Numbered from the stretch's first letter, positions 53,028-63,294 are shown. The stretch is DNA of 64,000 nt from Pseudarthrobacter sp. fls2-241-R2A-127 (GCF_030209355.1 NZ_JARVSF010000015.1:1-64000), one strand, 5' to 3'. Translations and numbers: made by a program. The notes: generated by a model not told the origin, from the sequence alone.

Positions 53028-54650
53028 GTGAATCTTCCCGGCACGTCATCTGCAGCCGATGCCATACGTTCCGGACGCGCTCGTCTGGGGATTGAACTAG
53101 GCTCAACCCGCATCAAGGCGTGCCTTATCGGGGATGATCCCCGGCACGTGCTCGCATTGGGGAGCTTTAGCTGGGAAAGCAGCTTTCAAAACGCGGTGTG
53201 GACCTACTCGCTGACAGACGTCTGGACCGGTATTCAGGCAGCCTATGCAGATCTCGTTGCGAACTGCGAAGAGCGCTATGGGGTGCAACCACGCATTCTT
53301 CAAGCGATTGGTGTTTCCGCCATGATGCACGGCTATCTGGTCTTCGATTGCGATGACCAACAACTCGTGCCATTCAGGACCTGGCGGAACACCACTACGG
53401 GCGCGGCGTCTGCCGAGCTTACAAAGGCATTCGACCTGAACATCCCCCTCCGCTGGTCGATTGCCCACCTACACCAGGCGGTGAGCGACGGCGAAGACCA
53501 CGTTCCACGCATTAATTTCATGACCACCCTTGCCGGTTATGTTCATTGGCGTCTGACTGGAAGGAAAGTAATTGGAATCGGTGATGCTTCCGGCATGTTC
53601 CCGATCGATTCTGCGAGCCACACCTACGACTCGGACCTTTTGGCACGTTACAAAGCACTTGTTGCTCATGCCGCTCCCGCGCTCGACCTCAGCCAGGTGC
53701 TCCCCGAAGTGCTGGTGGCGGGTGAGTACGCCGGCACACTCACGGATGCCGGCGCAGCGTTGCTTGACTCGTCAGGTGCCCTGCAGCCCGGGGCAGTTTT
53801 CTGCCCGCCGGAAGGTGACGCCGGTACTGGAATGGTCGCCACATGCTCCATAGCCCCCCGGACGGGCAACGTCAGTGTCGGCACGAGCATCTTCGCCATG
53901 GTCGTCCTTGAAAGGCCGCTGGCTCAGGTCCGCCACGAGCTCGATCTCGTAACGACTCCGGCGGGCGCTCCGGTAGCAATGGTCCACTGCAATAACGGCG
54001 CAAGTGAACTTGCAGCTTGGGTACAGGTCTTCACCCAATTCGCGCGTAAAGCAGACTCCCCTATCGACCAGGACACCGTATTCACTGCCCTCCTTCAGGA
54101 AGCGCTCGAAGGCGACCCAGATGCCGGCGGATTAATCGCGTACAACTACGTCGCCGGTGAACCTCTTGCTGGCGTGCGCGATGGCCGGCCACTCCTTGTA
54201 CGAGCACCCGACAGCACGTTCACCCTTGCAAACTTCGTGCGCTCCCAGGTGTACGGCGTGTTCGCAACGCTGATACTTGGCATGCGCGTCCTTGCCGACG
54301 AAGGGGTTGCGGTCGACCGGATGTTCGCGCACGGCGGCATGTTTCGAACCGCAGGAATCGCTCAACGCTTTCTTGCCGGCGCTCTAAACGCGCCCGTTTC
54401 CGTCGCAGAATCCGCTTCCGAAGGTGGGGCTTGGGGTATCGCCGTGCTTGCGGCCTTCGCCACCCACCCCTCAGGAGACCTCAATGAATTTCTCCGCAAC
54501 AGCGTCTTTGGTGGCGCGGCCTTTGAAACGACTAATCCTGACCCTGCCGACGTAACGGGGTTCTCGACGTACTTGGACCGATATGCCGCTGGGCTTGCGG
54601 TCCAGCGCGCAGCCGTTGACTCAATCTCTCCGAAAGGAAGCCAGCCATGA
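53028..54650 (+). CDS. araB: FGGY carbohydrate kinase, probable L-ribulokinase
   Basis: This 540-aa FGGY kinase has an N-terminal LGIELGSTRIKACLIG, a sugar-binding region (GVSAMMHGYLVF, GDASGMFPID), the phosphate segment TGNVSVGTSIFAMVV and FAHGGMFRTAGIAQRFLAGAL near the end. It is somewhat divergent from classical AraB. The assignment rests on its 4-nt overlap with araD and on the araA and LacI genes downstream. The start is GTG 53028 after GAAGGA. Confidence 0.75.
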   Translation: MNLPGTSSAADAIRSGRARLGIELGSTRIKACLIGDDPRHVLALGSFSWESSFQNAVWTYSLTDVWTGIQAAYADLVANCEERYGVQPRILQAIGVSAMMHGYLVFDCDDQQLVPFRTWRNTTTGAASAELTKAFDLNIPLRWSIAHLHQAVSDGEDHVPRINFMTTLAGYVHWRLTGRKVIGIGDASGMFPIDSASHTYDSDLLARYKALVAHAAPALDLSQVLPEVLVAGEYAGTLTDAGAALLDSSGALQPGAVFCPPEGDAGTGMVATCSIAPRTGNVSVGTSIFAMVVLERPLAQVRHELDLVTTPAGAPVAMVHCNNGASELAAWVQVFTQFARKADSPIDQDTVFTALLQEALEGDPDAGGLIAYNYVAGEPLAGVRDGRPLLVRAPDSTFTLANFVRSQVYGVFATLILGMRVLADEGVAVDRMFAHGGMFRTAGIAQRFLAGALNAPVSVAESASEGGAWGIAVLAAFATHPSGDLNEFLRNSVFGGAAFETTNPDPADVTGFSTYLDRYAAGLAVQRAAVDSISPKGSQP

Positions 54651-55384
54651 GATCTAGCACGACCAGCCAGCCATCAAGCCAAGTGCCAACCGAGATAGCC
54701 GAGGCTATTAGAACAGTCCGAAGCAACGTCGCCAAGCTGCATGCGGAACTTGTGCGGTACAACCTTGTTGTATGGACCGGTGGCAATGTCTCCGGGCGCG
54801 TTCCAGGGACTGATTACTTCGTGATCAAACCCAGCGGCGTCCTGTACGACGAACTGACCGCCGACAACATGATTCTCTGCACTCTCGATGGCCGGGTCGT
54901 CCCTGACGTGCCCGGTTCAGAAAGGACACCTTCAAGCGACACGGCTGCACACGCGTACGTTTACCGCCATATGCCCGAGGTCGGGGGAGTGGTTCACACC
55001 CATTCTCCGTATGCCGTAGCCTGGGCCGCGCACGGCGAACCCATACCCTGCGTGACAACAGCGATGGCAGACGAGTTCGGCGGCGAGATTCCTATCGGCC
55101 CCTTCGCAATCATCGGCGATGATTCCATTGGGCGTGGAATCGTCGATACCCTCAGTGGCCACCGCTCCCGTGCCGTACTGATGAAGAATCACGGCCCGTT
55201 CACCATCGGCAAAGATGCCCGTGACGCTGTCAAGGCAGCCGTCATGGTTGAAGATGTAGCCAGGTCAGTGCTGTTCTCGCGACAGTTAGGAGAACCGCAC
55301 TCAATTGCACCAGCAGCGGTTGATGCCCTGTTCAACCGCTATCAAAACGTTTACGGGCAAGAACCCACAGGGGCCATAAATTGA
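54647..55384 (+). CDS. araD: L-ribulose-5-phosphate 4-epimerase
   Basis: This 245-aa class II aldolase/adducin-fold enzyme has GGNVSGRVPG, the zinc histidines in VVHTHSPYAVAWAA and a later MKNHGPFTIG. It converts L-ribulose 5-phosphate to D-xylulose 5-phosphate. Its ATG overlaps the kinase stop (ATGA). Confidence 0.9.
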   Translation: MRSSTTSQPSSQVPTEIAEAIRTVRSNVAKLHAELVRYNLVVWTGGNVSGRVPGTDYFVIKPSGVLYDELTADNMILCTLDGRVVPDVPGSERTPSSDTAAHAYVYRHMPEVGGVVHTHSPYAVAWAAHGEPIPCVTTAMADEFGGEIPIGPFAIIGDDSIGRGIVDTLSGHRSRAVLMKNHGPFTIGKDARDAVKAAVMVEDVARSVLFSRQLGEPHSIAPAAVDALFNRYQNVYGQEPTGAIN

Positions 55385-55464
55385 GGGAGCCCGTCCGCCA
55401 CGGGCGTGACGGCGAGTCAAACATGCGGCCGGTATCCATACACGACACAGTGGCTCGGTGAACC

Positions 55465-56547
55465 ATGGGCAGGACCTCTGATGGCAAGGCACCAAGGCTG
55501 AAGGACGTCGCTGCCGTCGCCGGTGTTTCACATCAGACGGTGTCAAGGGTCGTCAACGGTCACCCGAACGTCCGCACCGGCACAAGAGAAAAGGTCAAGG
55601 CTGCGATCGCCCAGCTCGGGTACCGGCCCAACACTGCAGCCAGGAGCTTGGTCACCCGCCGTTCGCGGAGGATCGGGGTACTGGCGAGCGAGTTGTCCCA
55701 GTACGGTCCAGCCAACACGCTGATGGGCATAGAACAGGCAGCCAGGGACGCTGGCTATTCCGTCAGCATCGCTGCGCTGCGTGAAGTGAACAGGGCGAGC
55801 ATATGCGAGGCCATCAACCATTTTATGGACCAGTCCGTTGACGGCATTGCCGTGGTAGTACCCCACGAGGAAGCTCTTGCAGCTTTGGATGACATGGAGC
55901 TGTCCGTTCCTGTTGTAACTGTCGGATCGCCAACCAACAGCAATGTCAGCGGGACAATAGTGGACCAGGGACAGGGCGCACGTGCCGCAGTGCAACATCT
56001 TCTCCAGCAGGGCCACCGCGCGATAGCTCACCTTTCGGGTCCGCCGGGGTGGCCCGACAGCTCCGAACGTAAAGCGGGCTGGCGGGAAGCTCTGCGCGGA
56101 GCCGGCCTCCCCGATGAACACCTGTTTATAGGTGACTGGGGCGCCGGCAGTGGATACACCATCGGCAGAAAAATTGCCCAGGACCCTCGGATAACTGCTG
56201 TGTTCGTCGCCAACGACCAAATGGCCTTGGGAGTCCTGAGAGCCTTTGCTGAAGCAGAGGTGCGGGTACCGGAAGACGTCAGCGTTGTCGGCTTCGACGA
56301 TCAGCCGGAGAGCGCCTACTTCATCCCGCCACTGACAACAGTGAGACAGGACTTCGAAGAACTGGGCCGCCATGCCGTTGACTCGATGCTTCAGGAGCTC
56401 GACTCCGGAATGCCCGCGGGCACAACGGTGATCACCCCAGCACTTCACATCCGCGCAAGCACGGCACACTACCAACCGGCACCCCACTTATCGAGCTCAC
56501 ACTCCCCGAACCCCAGACCATCGACGGTCCGGACGCTCCCCGAATAG
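55465..56547 (+). CDS. LacI-family regulator of arabinose genes
   Basis: This 360-aa repressor has an N-terminal HTH and hinge ([20 protein letters not shown], then [11 protein letters not shown]) and a periplasmic-binding-like sensor domain ([43 protein letters not shown] by its ends VVGFDD and TTVRQ). It lies between araD and araA. The GTTAGCGCTAAC palindrome before the kinase gene is its likely site. Its inducer is probably L-arabinose or a derivative. Confidence 0.85.
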   Translation: MGRTSDGKAPRLKDVAAVAGVSHQTVSRVVNGHPNVRTGTREKVKAAIAQLGYRPNTAARSLVTRRSRRIGVLASELSQYGPANTLMGIEQAARDAGYSVSIAALREVNRASICEAINHFMDQSVDGIAVVVPHEEALAALDDMELSVPVVTVGSPTNSNVSGTIVDQGQGARAAVQHLLQQGHRAIAHLSGPPGWPDSSERKAGWREALRGAGLPDEHLFIGDWGAGSGYTIGRKIAQDPRITAVFVANDQMALGVLRAFAEAEVRVPEDVSVVGFDDQPESAYFIPPLTTVRQDFEELGRHAVDSMLQELDSGMPAGTTVITPALHIRASTAHYQPAPHLSSSHSPNPRPSTVRTLPE

Positions 56548-56635
56548 CACGCAGCGCAACCGAACGTCCGTTGGGTTAGTCATTGGTCCGCAGCCGACCC
56601 CACTATCCACTATCGAATCTCAATTGGAGAACCTA

Positions 56636-58156
56636 ATGAGTACCGCAGCAAACACCACCCTGGACGGCTACGAGGTCTGGTTCCTCACCGGCAGCCAGCA
56701 CCTCTACGGCGAAGAAGTCCTCAAGCAGGTGGCCGCGCAGTCGCAGGAGATCGCGAACCAGCTGAACGCCTCCTCCGCCGTGCCGGTGCGGATTGTGTGG
56801 AAGCCGGTCCTGACCGATTCGGATGCCATCCGCCGGACCGCGCTGGAGGCGAACTCGGATGACTCGGTCATCGGCGTGACCGCCTGGATGCACACCTTCA
56901 GTCCGGCCAAGATGTGGATCTCCGGCCTGGACCTGCTGCGCAAGCCGCTGCTGCACCTGCACACCCAGGCCAACCGCGACCTGCCGTGGGCGGACATCGA
57001 CTTCGACTTCATGAACCTGAACCAGGCCGCGCACGGCGACCGCGAGTTCGGGTACATCCAGTCCCGGTTGGGCATCGCCCGGAAGACCGTCGTCGGGCAC
57101 GTCTCCAACCCCGAGGTGGCACGCCAGGTGGGGTCCTGGCAGCGCGCCGCCGCCGGGTGGGCCGCCGTCCGGAGCCTGAAGCTGACCCGTTTCGGGGACA
57201 ACATGCGCAACGTCGCCGTCACCGAAGGTGATAAGACCGAGGCCGAGCTGCGGTTCGGCGTCGCGGTGAACACCTGGTCCGTCAACGAGCTCGCCGACGC
57301 CGTGCACGGCGCCGCGGAGGCCGACGTCGACACCCTGGTTGCGGAGTACGAGGACCTTTACGACGTGGTGCCGGAGCTCCGCGCGGGCGCGGCGCGGCAC
57401 GAATCGCTCCGGTACGGCGCCCGGATCGAACTTGGCCTGCGGTCCTTCCTCGAGGCCAACGGCTCGGCCGCGTTCACCACCTCCTTCGAAGACCTCGGGG
57501 CCCTCCGCCAACTCCCCGGCCTCGCCGTGCAGCGGCTCATGGCCGCCGGGTACGGCTTCGGCGCCGAAGGCGACTGGAAGACCGCCATCCTGGTCCGCGC
57601 CGCGAAGATGATGGGTGCCGGCCTGCCCGGCGGGGCGTCCCTGATGGAGGATTACACCTACCACCTGGAACCGGGCTCGGAGAAGATCCTCGGCGCACAC
57701 ATGCTCGAGGTCTGCCCCTCGCTGACGGCATCGAAGCCGCGCCTGGAAATCCACCCGCTGGGCATCGGCGGCAAGGAAGACCCGGTCCGGCTGGTGTTCG
57801 ACGCCGATGCCTCCCCGGGCGTCGTCGTCGCCCTGTCCGACATGCGGGACCGCTTCCGCCTGGTGGCCAACGCCGTCGACGTCGTCCCCCTGGACCAGCC
57901 GTTGCCCAACCTCCCCGTCGCCCGGGCCCTGTGGGAGCCAAAGCCCGACTTCGCCACCTCCGCCGCCGCCTGGCTCACCGCCGGCGCCGCCCACCACACC
58001 GTGCTCTCCACCCAGGTGGGCATGGACGTCTTCGAGGACTTCGCCGAGATCGCCAAAACCGAACTGCTCACCATCGACGAAGACACCACCATCCGCCAGT
58101 TCAAGAAAGACCTGAACTGGAACGCCGCCTACTACAAACTCGCCGGCGGCATCTGA
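56636..58156 (+). CDS. araA: L-arabinose isomerase
   Basis: This 506-aa isomerase has [36 protein letters not shown], a [15 protein letters not shown] segment with metal ligands and a C-terminal [17 protein letters not shown]. It converts L-arabinose to L-ribulose. ATG 56636 is 7 nt from GGAG. By eye the gene is more GC-rich and codon-biased than araB, araD and rpiB around it, and similar to xylA. Confidence 0.95.
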   Translation: MSTAANTTLDGYEVWFLTGSQHLYGEEVLKQVAAQSQEIANQLNASSAVPVRIVWKPVLTDSDAIRRTALEANSDDSVIGVTAWMHTFSPAKMWISGLDLLRKPLLHLHTQANRDLPWADIDFDFMNLNQAAHGDREFGYIQSRLGIARKTVVGHVSNPEVARQVGSWQRAAAGWAAVRSLKLTRFGDNMRNVAVTEGDKTEAELRFGVAVNTWSVNELADAVHGAAEADVDTLVAEYEDLYDVVPELRAGAARHESLRYGARIELGLRSFLEANGSAAFTTSFEDLGALRQLPGLAVQRLMAAGYGFGAEGDWKTAILVRAAKMMGAGLPGGASLMEDYTYHLEPGSEKILGAHMLEVCPSLTASKPRLEIHPLGIGGKEDPVRLVFDADASPGVVVALSDMRDRFRLVANAVDVVPLDQPLPNLPVARALWEPKPDFATSAAAWLTAGAAHHTVLSTQVGMDVFEDFAEIAKTELLTIDEDTTIRQFKKDLNWNAAYYKLAGGI

Positions 58157-58167
58157 CGGTTCCCTTC

Positions 58168-58208
58168 AGCCGGCCGGACGCAGGGCTGCGCCATGGGCCC
58201 GGCCGGCT
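58168..58208 (+). terminator. Hairpin after araA
   Basis: AGCCGGCCGG (58168-58177) pairs with CCGGCCGGCT (58199-58208) just after the araA stop, followed by TCCGCC without a T-run. It may be a terminator or a processing hairpin. Confidence 0.5.
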
Positions 58209-58261
58209 TCCGCCTACCTTTACCCAGCACTTAGATCACATGCATAAGAACGGAAAATTCA

Positions 58262-58759
58262 ATGTCCACGGACACGCAACTCTGCCCCCGGGTCCATATA
58301 GCCACTGACCACGCCGGGCTTGACCTTAGCGCTGATCTCGTAAGGCGCCTGGCAGCAAAAGGGTATGAAGTTGTTGACCACGGGCCAAAGACGTACGACC
58401 CGCAAGACGACTACCCCGCTTTTTGCATTCGTGCAGCCCAGGCTGTTATCACCGACCAACAGTCGGGGAGGCATGCGTTGGGCATTGTTCTTGGCGGTTC
58501 CGGCAACGGTGAACAAATCGCGGCAAACAAAGTGAGGGGCATCCGTGCGGCACTAGTGTGGAACCACTCAACGGCCGTTCTCGCCAGGGAACATAACAAC
58601 GCCAACGTTGTTGCCTTGGGAGCAAGGCAACACTCAGCTCAGGAAACGTTCGACCTCGTGGAAGCTTTTCTTCAGACTCCTTTCAGCAATGACGAAAGGC
58701 ACGCCCGACGTATCGGCCAAATTGCCCACTTCGAGAACGCCGGCAGCGCTATGGAGTAG
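58262..58759 (+). CDS. rpiB: Ribose-5-phosphate isomerase B-type protein
   Basis: This 165-aa RpiB/LacAB-fold isomerase has IATDHAGLDLSADL, the DHGP segment, the anion hole GIVLGGSGNGEQIAANKV and the catalytic-type NNANVVALGARQ. In actinobacteria this protein feeds pentose phosphates between ribose and ribulose 5-phosphate. The Cys of typical RpiB (GTGIG/CGTG loop) is replaced by Ser-Gly-Asn, as in many actinobacterial forms. Confidence 0.85.
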   Translation: MSTDTQLCPRVHIATDHAGLDLSADLVRRLAAKGYEVVDHGPKTYDPQDDYPAFCIRAAQAVITDQQSGRHALGIVLGGSGNGEQIAANKVRGIRAALVWNHSTAVLAREHNNANVVALGARQHSAQETFDLVEAFLQTPFSNDERHARRIGQIAHFENAGSAME

Positions 58760-58909
58760 CAGCGGTTGGCAATACCGCCCATGGCGGCGTTGGTTTTAGT
58801 CGGTGCCGCTGAAACCGCCACTTAGTTGCAAGACCATCAGCTCGCATCCAAACGGCGCTCACTCAGTTCCGGCTGCTTTCTGTCAGTTCAATCACCATAA
58901 CGAGGGATT

Positions 58910-61375
58910 ATGAAACGCACACCGTTCAATACAGACTGGCTTGTTTCCGGCATTGCCGGGTCTGCGAAGCCCACGGCTGTGACACTCCCGCACGATGCCA
59001 TGCTCTACGAAGAACGCGACCCGGCAACGGCAAATGGCTACCACACAGGCTTCTACCCAGGTGGCGTGTACAGATACAGCAAGACCTTCGTTGCGCCCGA
59101 AGCGTGGCGCGGGCAACACGTTGTCATTGAGTTTGAAGGTATCTATATGCGCTCGGCGGTTTACCTCAACGGCGTACTCATCGGGGGACGCCCCTCGGGC
59201 TACGCAGAGTTCCGAGTGGTGCTTGATGACCACCTGAAGTACGGGGAAGATAACCTCCTTGAGGTAGTTGCCAATAACCCGTCAGGCCCAAATTCGCGGT
59301 GGTACTCAGGAAGCGGAATCTATCGCCCGGTCAGCCTCCTGATCGGTCCTCTTCTGCATATCGATCCGACCGGCCTGCAGTTGCGGACAGTTAGCCTGGA
59401 GGGCACCAACGCTACGCTTCATGCCCGTGCCACTGTCACTAACGACGACATCAAAGCCCGCACCTCCACATTGACAGTCACACTCACGGGGCCGGACGGC
59501 AAAGAGATTTCGGCAACCTCCCAAGAGGTAGTGACCCCGCCGGGAACAAACTCCGTCCATGCCCTCGAATTTACTATCGACGGCGCACATCTTTGGTCGC
59601 CGGAGCATCCGCACATGTATAGCGTCTACGCAGAGCTCGCCGACAAGAACGACGGCCTCGATACAGTCGAGGATACGTTTGGGATCCGGCTTGTTACTGT
59701 CAACGCGCACCAAGGCCTCCAAATCAACGGCGCCACAACTAAATTGCGCGGGGGCTGCATCCACCACGACAACGGAATCATTGGCGCCCACACACTGGAG
59801 GCTGCCGAAGAACGCCGGATCCGCATCCTCCGTGATGCCGGCTACAACGCGATCCGAAGCGCTCACAACGCCCTCTCACGGGCGACTCTTCGAGCATGCG
59901 ACAAACTCGGGATGCTCGTCATGGATGAACTCGGCGATGAATGGTGGAGGCCCAAGTCCCGCGATGGGTTCTCTCGGCACTTCCTGGAGTGGTGGCAACG
60001 TGACCTCGACGCGCTGATCGCCAAGGACTACAACCACCCTTCAGTGATCATGTATTCGATCGGCAATGAGATTGGCGAGATCTCCACTGACCAAGGCAAG
60101 GCGCTCGGCTACGACATAGCCGCTCACGCCCGATCAGCGGACCCCGACCGCTTCATCACCAATGGGGTGAACGTCTTCCTGAGCTTCATTGCCCCTAAGG
60201 ACGACCCCAAAGTGGAGTCCGAAAAGGTCGAGAACAAAGAGAAGGCGGACAATCCTGAAAAGACGATCGCGATGCTCAACTTTCTGATGGGCGCCTTCGA
60301 GAAGCTCACTCCGCTGCTGCTCAGGCTCCCCCAAGCCGAGAATAGGACGAGGGAAGCACAGTTCGCCCTCGATGTTGCGGGTTACAACTACGGGCACGAC
60401 CGGTGGGTCAGGGACACCAAGCGGTACCCGGACCGCGTTATCGTTGGCACGGAAACGACCCCCAGCACAACCGCTACACTATGGCGGCTGATCAACGCCA
60501 TGCCCAACGTCATCGGCGAATTCGTGTGGACAGCCTGGGACTACGTAGGGGAAGCCGGCATCGCCACTCAGCAGTATGACAGTCCCCGCAAACTGTTCCA
60601 GCCCTACCCGGCACTCCTGGCTGGGGCACCGATCATCGATATCACCGGTTACCGGCAACCCTGGTCGTACTACAACGAGATTGTGTGGGGCCGAACACGA
60701 GGCCCGTTCTTGTCCGTGCGTCCCTTGAACCATGCCGGTAAAAAACGCACCAAGAACAATTGGCGGCCGACCGACACGGTTCACAGTTGGAGCTGGAGCG
60801 GATACGAAGGCGTCAAAGCCGAAGTGGAAGTATACGCTGACGCTCACCGTGTTGACCTGCACCTGAACGATAAGCTCATCGCTTCCCGAGAAGTCAGGGA
60901 GAAGAAACAATTTCGCACTGTTTTCACCACGCCATATGCGCCGGGGAAACTCACTGCCACGGCATACGACAAATCCGGCAACGTCGTCGGTTCAGAGACC
61001 CTAGCCTCGGCCGGCCCCGAAACGGTACTTCGAGCCACTGCTGAAAGCAGCGAGGCAACGGCAGACGGCGCTGACCTGGTCTTCATCGATGTCGAGCTCA
61101 CTGACAACACAGGCGTGCTCAAACCACTCGATGACAGGCCCGTGACAGTCAATGTAGAAGGCGAAGGAACGCTACTAGGCTTCGGAAGCGCCAACCCTGC
61201 GACCGCTGAACAACTGAGCTCTCCAACGCACAGCACCTACCAGGGACGGGCTCAAGCAATTATCCGCACTACAACACGTCCCGGAGAGATCACGTTCACG
61301 GCCAGCGCGGACGGCTTGACCCAAGCAATCGTCAAGATTACGACCAGCGACAACTCCGGCAAATCAGCAAGGTGA
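58910..61375 (+). CDS. GH2 beta-galactosidase-like enzyme (paralogue)
   Basis: This 821-aa GH2 enzyme has the same layout as the one at 35583: jelly roll (FEGIYMRSAVYLNGVLIG, SGSGIYRPVSL), TIM barrel with acid/base E387 (SIGNEIGEIS) and nucleophile candidate E515 (VGTETTPST), and C-terminal beta domains. An insertion rich in Lys/Glu (about residues 430-450, VESEKVENKEKADNPEK) separates it from its paralogue, so specificity may differ. No signal peptide is present. GAGGG precedes ATG 58910. Confidence 0.85.
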   Translation: MKRTPFNTDWLVSGIAGSAKPTAVTLPHDAMLYEERDPATANGYHTGFYPGGVYRYSKTFVAPEAWRGQHVVIEFEGIYMRSAVYLNGVLIGGRPSGYAEFRVVLDDHLKYGEDNLLEVVANNPSGPNSRWYSGSGIYRPVSLLIGPLLHIDPTGLQLRTVSLEGTNATLHARATVTNDDIKARTSTLTVTLTGPDGKEISATSQEVVTPPGTNSVHALEFTIDGAHLWSPEHPHMYSVYAELADKNDGLDTVEDTFGIRLVTVNAHQGLQINGATTKLRGGCIHHDNGIIGAHTLEAAEERRIRILRDAGYNAIRSAHNALSRATLRACDKLGMLVMDELGDEWWRPKSRDGFSRHFLEWWQRDLDALIAKDYNHPSVIMYSIGNEIGEISTDQGKALGYDIAAHARSADPDRFITNGVNVFLSFIAPKDDPKVESEKVENKEKADNPEKTIAMLNFLMGAFEKLTPLLLRLPQAENRTREAQFALDVAGYNYGHDRWVRDTKRYPDRVIVGTETTPSTTATLWRLINAMPNVIGEFVWTAWDYVGEAGIATQQYDSPRKLFQPYPALLAGAPIIDITGYRQPWSYYNEIVWGRTRGPFLSVRPLNHAGKKRTKNNWRPTDTVHSWSWSGYEGVKAEVEVYADAHRVDLHLNDKLIASREVREKKQFRTVFTTPYAPGKLTATAYDKSGNVVGSETLASAGPETVLRATAESSEATADGADLVFIDVELTDNTGVLKPLDDRPVTVNVEGEGTLLGFGSANPATAEQLSSPTHSTYQGRAQAIIRTTTRPGEITFTASADGLTQAIVKITTSDNSGKSAR

Positions 61376-61538
61376 CGCGGTGACATCTTGCAAGCGTGAG
61401 AGATGCCTTTTCGAGAACGCCGGTAGCAAGACCGGCATAGGCCGACGGGCCTCACCAGCCATCGATTGCCACCGCCGCTCCTTTCATACAGAGACCTACA
61501 ACTGCCGGCGCCGACCCGCAATCCTCGAGGAGAAATAA

Positions 61539-62351
61539 GTGAACAGCAGTCCCGCAGAGGCTTCCGGCCAGACCAGGCACGAAATCACGCACCTAAGTGC
61601 TTTGGGAAGTTCGTTTGCCGCTGGTCCAGGCATCCGGCCTATAGAGAGTCGACGCGCTCAACGATCTACCCTCAACTACCCGCACCTTCTGGCTGAGAAG
61701 CTAGGTTGCCGGCTCACAGACCTATCCATATCGGGTGCAACCACGGAAACAATTCTTACCCGTTCACAGCGGGTCGGCCTCCTAAAATTCCAGCCTCAAA
61801 TCCGGGGCCTGTCTCACGACAGCGATCTCGTCACCGTGACAGCGGGTGGCAATGACGTCGGATACATCGGTTCGATGTATGCAGCCGCATTGAAGGGCTG
61901 GTTGTTAACGCAGCCTGTCCTTTCGCGAATTAAACTCCCACAGATAAGCGAGAAGCCGGGAATACTAATTGACCGTGCCACTGCGGGACTAGTGAGCGTC
62001 GCGGAGGAAATTCACCGTCGGGCCCCAAAGGCACGCGTCGTCTTTGTCGACTACCTCACGATAATCGGGCATCGAACAACACCGGGGCCCTCAGCACCTT
62101 TCGACAGTGAAACCATGTCCACACTGCGGGTGCTTGGCGAGCAGGTTGCACAAATGTTCCAAGACGCTGCAGCTCGTTCCGGATCTGAGCTAGTTAAACT
62201 CTCGCAGTTCAGCGAGAACCATGCCCTTGGAAGTCCAGAACCTTGGGTCAACGGTTTCCGGCCCAAGCCCGGAAACGGAGTTTCGTTCCACCCTAACCGA
62301 GAAGGAATGCGGGCTGCCGCCGGGCTAATCAGCGATCATTTGGCATGCTAA
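61539..62351 (+). CDS. Cytoplasmic SGNH esterase
   Basis: This 270-aa SGNH hydrolase is related to the secreted esterase at 47618. It has Ser in SALGSSFAAGPG, VTAGGNDVGYIG, ARVVFVDYLTIIG and a terminal HPNREGM. Unlike that protein it has no signal peptide, so deacylation would occur inside the cell. The start is GTG 61539 after GAGGAG. It follows the GH2 gene by 163 bp. Confidence 0.8.
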   Translation: MNSSPAEASGQTRHEITHLSALGSSFAAGPGIRPIESRRAQRSTLNYPHLLAEKLGCRLTDLSISGATTETILTRSQRVGLLKFQPQIRGLSHDSDLVTVTAGGNDVGYIGSMYAAALKGWLLTQPVLSRIKLPQISEKPGILIDRATAGLVSVAEEIHRRAPKARVVFVDYLTIIGHRTTPGPSAPFDSETMSTLRVLGEQVAQMFQDAAARSGSELVKLSQFSENHALGSPEPWVNGFRPKPGNGVSFHPNREGMRAAAGLISDHLAC

Positions 62352-62375
62352 CTCGGATCACTTAGGGTGCCGCCC

Positions 62376-62404
62376 TTGGGTTTTCCCCCGCCCGGGAATA
62401 AACT
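62376..62404 (+). promoter_or_regulatory. Shared operator, copy 8, promoter of an SGNH gene
   Basis: TTGGGT (62376-62381) and TAAACT (62399-62404) are spaced by 17 bp. The spacer carries TTTTCCC-CCGCCC-GGGAA. The gene starts 32 bp after the -10. Confidence 0.6.
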
Positions 62405-62435
62405 ATGAATCGTGCTTGCCCTTCGTAAAGAATCA

Positions 62436-63110
62436 ATGAACCCCATCGCTCGTTTGATCCTTGGATTCGTTTCGCGGAGCATCACCATGCGCCGTTCCCA
62501 GTTTAAAGAGCTGCCCCTCCCACCTCAGAGAGTCCTGTTCCTAGGGGACAGCATTACCGAAGGGGGGCAGTGGGACGAATGGTTCCCCGAGCTGCAAACC
62601 CTTAACCGCGGCATCGGTGGCGACGACGTACAGGGAGTCCTCACCAGACTGGACACTGCGATCCATGACCCCGTGGCTATATCTCTGTTGATCGGGACGA
62701 ATGACCTGGGCGGGGCAAAACGAAAAGCAGAAGACATCGCAGCGTCTATCCAAGAACTGGTCAAGGAGATCAGGAAACGCGCTCCCAAATCTCCTTTCCT
62801 GATTAATAGTGTTATGCCGCGGCGCCGCAAGTACCGCGAAAATATCACGTTCTTGAATTCACTACTCCGCAATATTGCTGCTCGTGAAAACGCGGTTTTC
62901 GTAGACTTGTGGCCTGCGCTGGCCGATGACAACGGCGCACTGCGGGAGGAATTTACCGCTGACGCCCTACACCTTAACGGCCTGGGCTACGCCGCGTGGG
63001 CCAAGGTCCTCCGTAGCGAATTTTCAACACTAGGCCTCGTGCCAGCGACGAACCCACAACTGGAATCCGCAGGCCCGGCAAAGCAAGAGAAATCCTCTCC
63101 TGCAATCTGA
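62436..63110 (+). CDS. SGNH/GDSL hydrolase (lysophospholipase L1-like)
   Basis: This roughly 224-aa SGNH hydrolase of a different branch has the block I motif FLGDSITEGGQWDEW, NRGIGGDDV, LLIGTNDLGG and the Asp/His end TADALHLNGLGY. The N-terminal 25 residues are moderately hydrophobic (IARLILGFVSRS) but not a convincing signal peptide. ATG 62436 has AAAGAA upstream; GTG 62412 is possible. It is under operator copy 8. Confidence 0.8.
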   Translation: MNPIARLILGFVSRSITMRRSQFKELPLPPQRVLFLGDSITEGGQWDEWFPELQTLNRGIGGDDVQGVLTRLDTAIHDPVAISLLIGTNDLGGAKRKAEDIAASIQELVKEIRKRAPKSPFLINSVMPRRRKYRENITFLNSLLRNIAARENAVFVDLWPALADDNGALREEFTADALHLNGLGYAAWAKVLRSEFSTLGLVPATNPQLESAGPAKQEKSSPAI

Positions 63111-63294
63111 TAAGGATGGACTGCCAAACCATCCCGAATACCGACCCGCGTACTCTCCAGTGGACGGTTCTCCACTAACGACGGAATGAACGCCGATAAT
63201 TAAGATTCTGTCAAGTTCCGGTGGCGTATATATGGGAGAAGCGCTGTTCATCCATTTGAGGTCAGGCTGTCCGCCTGGAAATGCTGCTCCTGGG

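Noticed and set aside
56633..57997. Minus-strand open frame of 454 codons inside araA
   Set aside because: It is a Gly/Val-rich antisense shadow of a clear L-arabinose isomerase.
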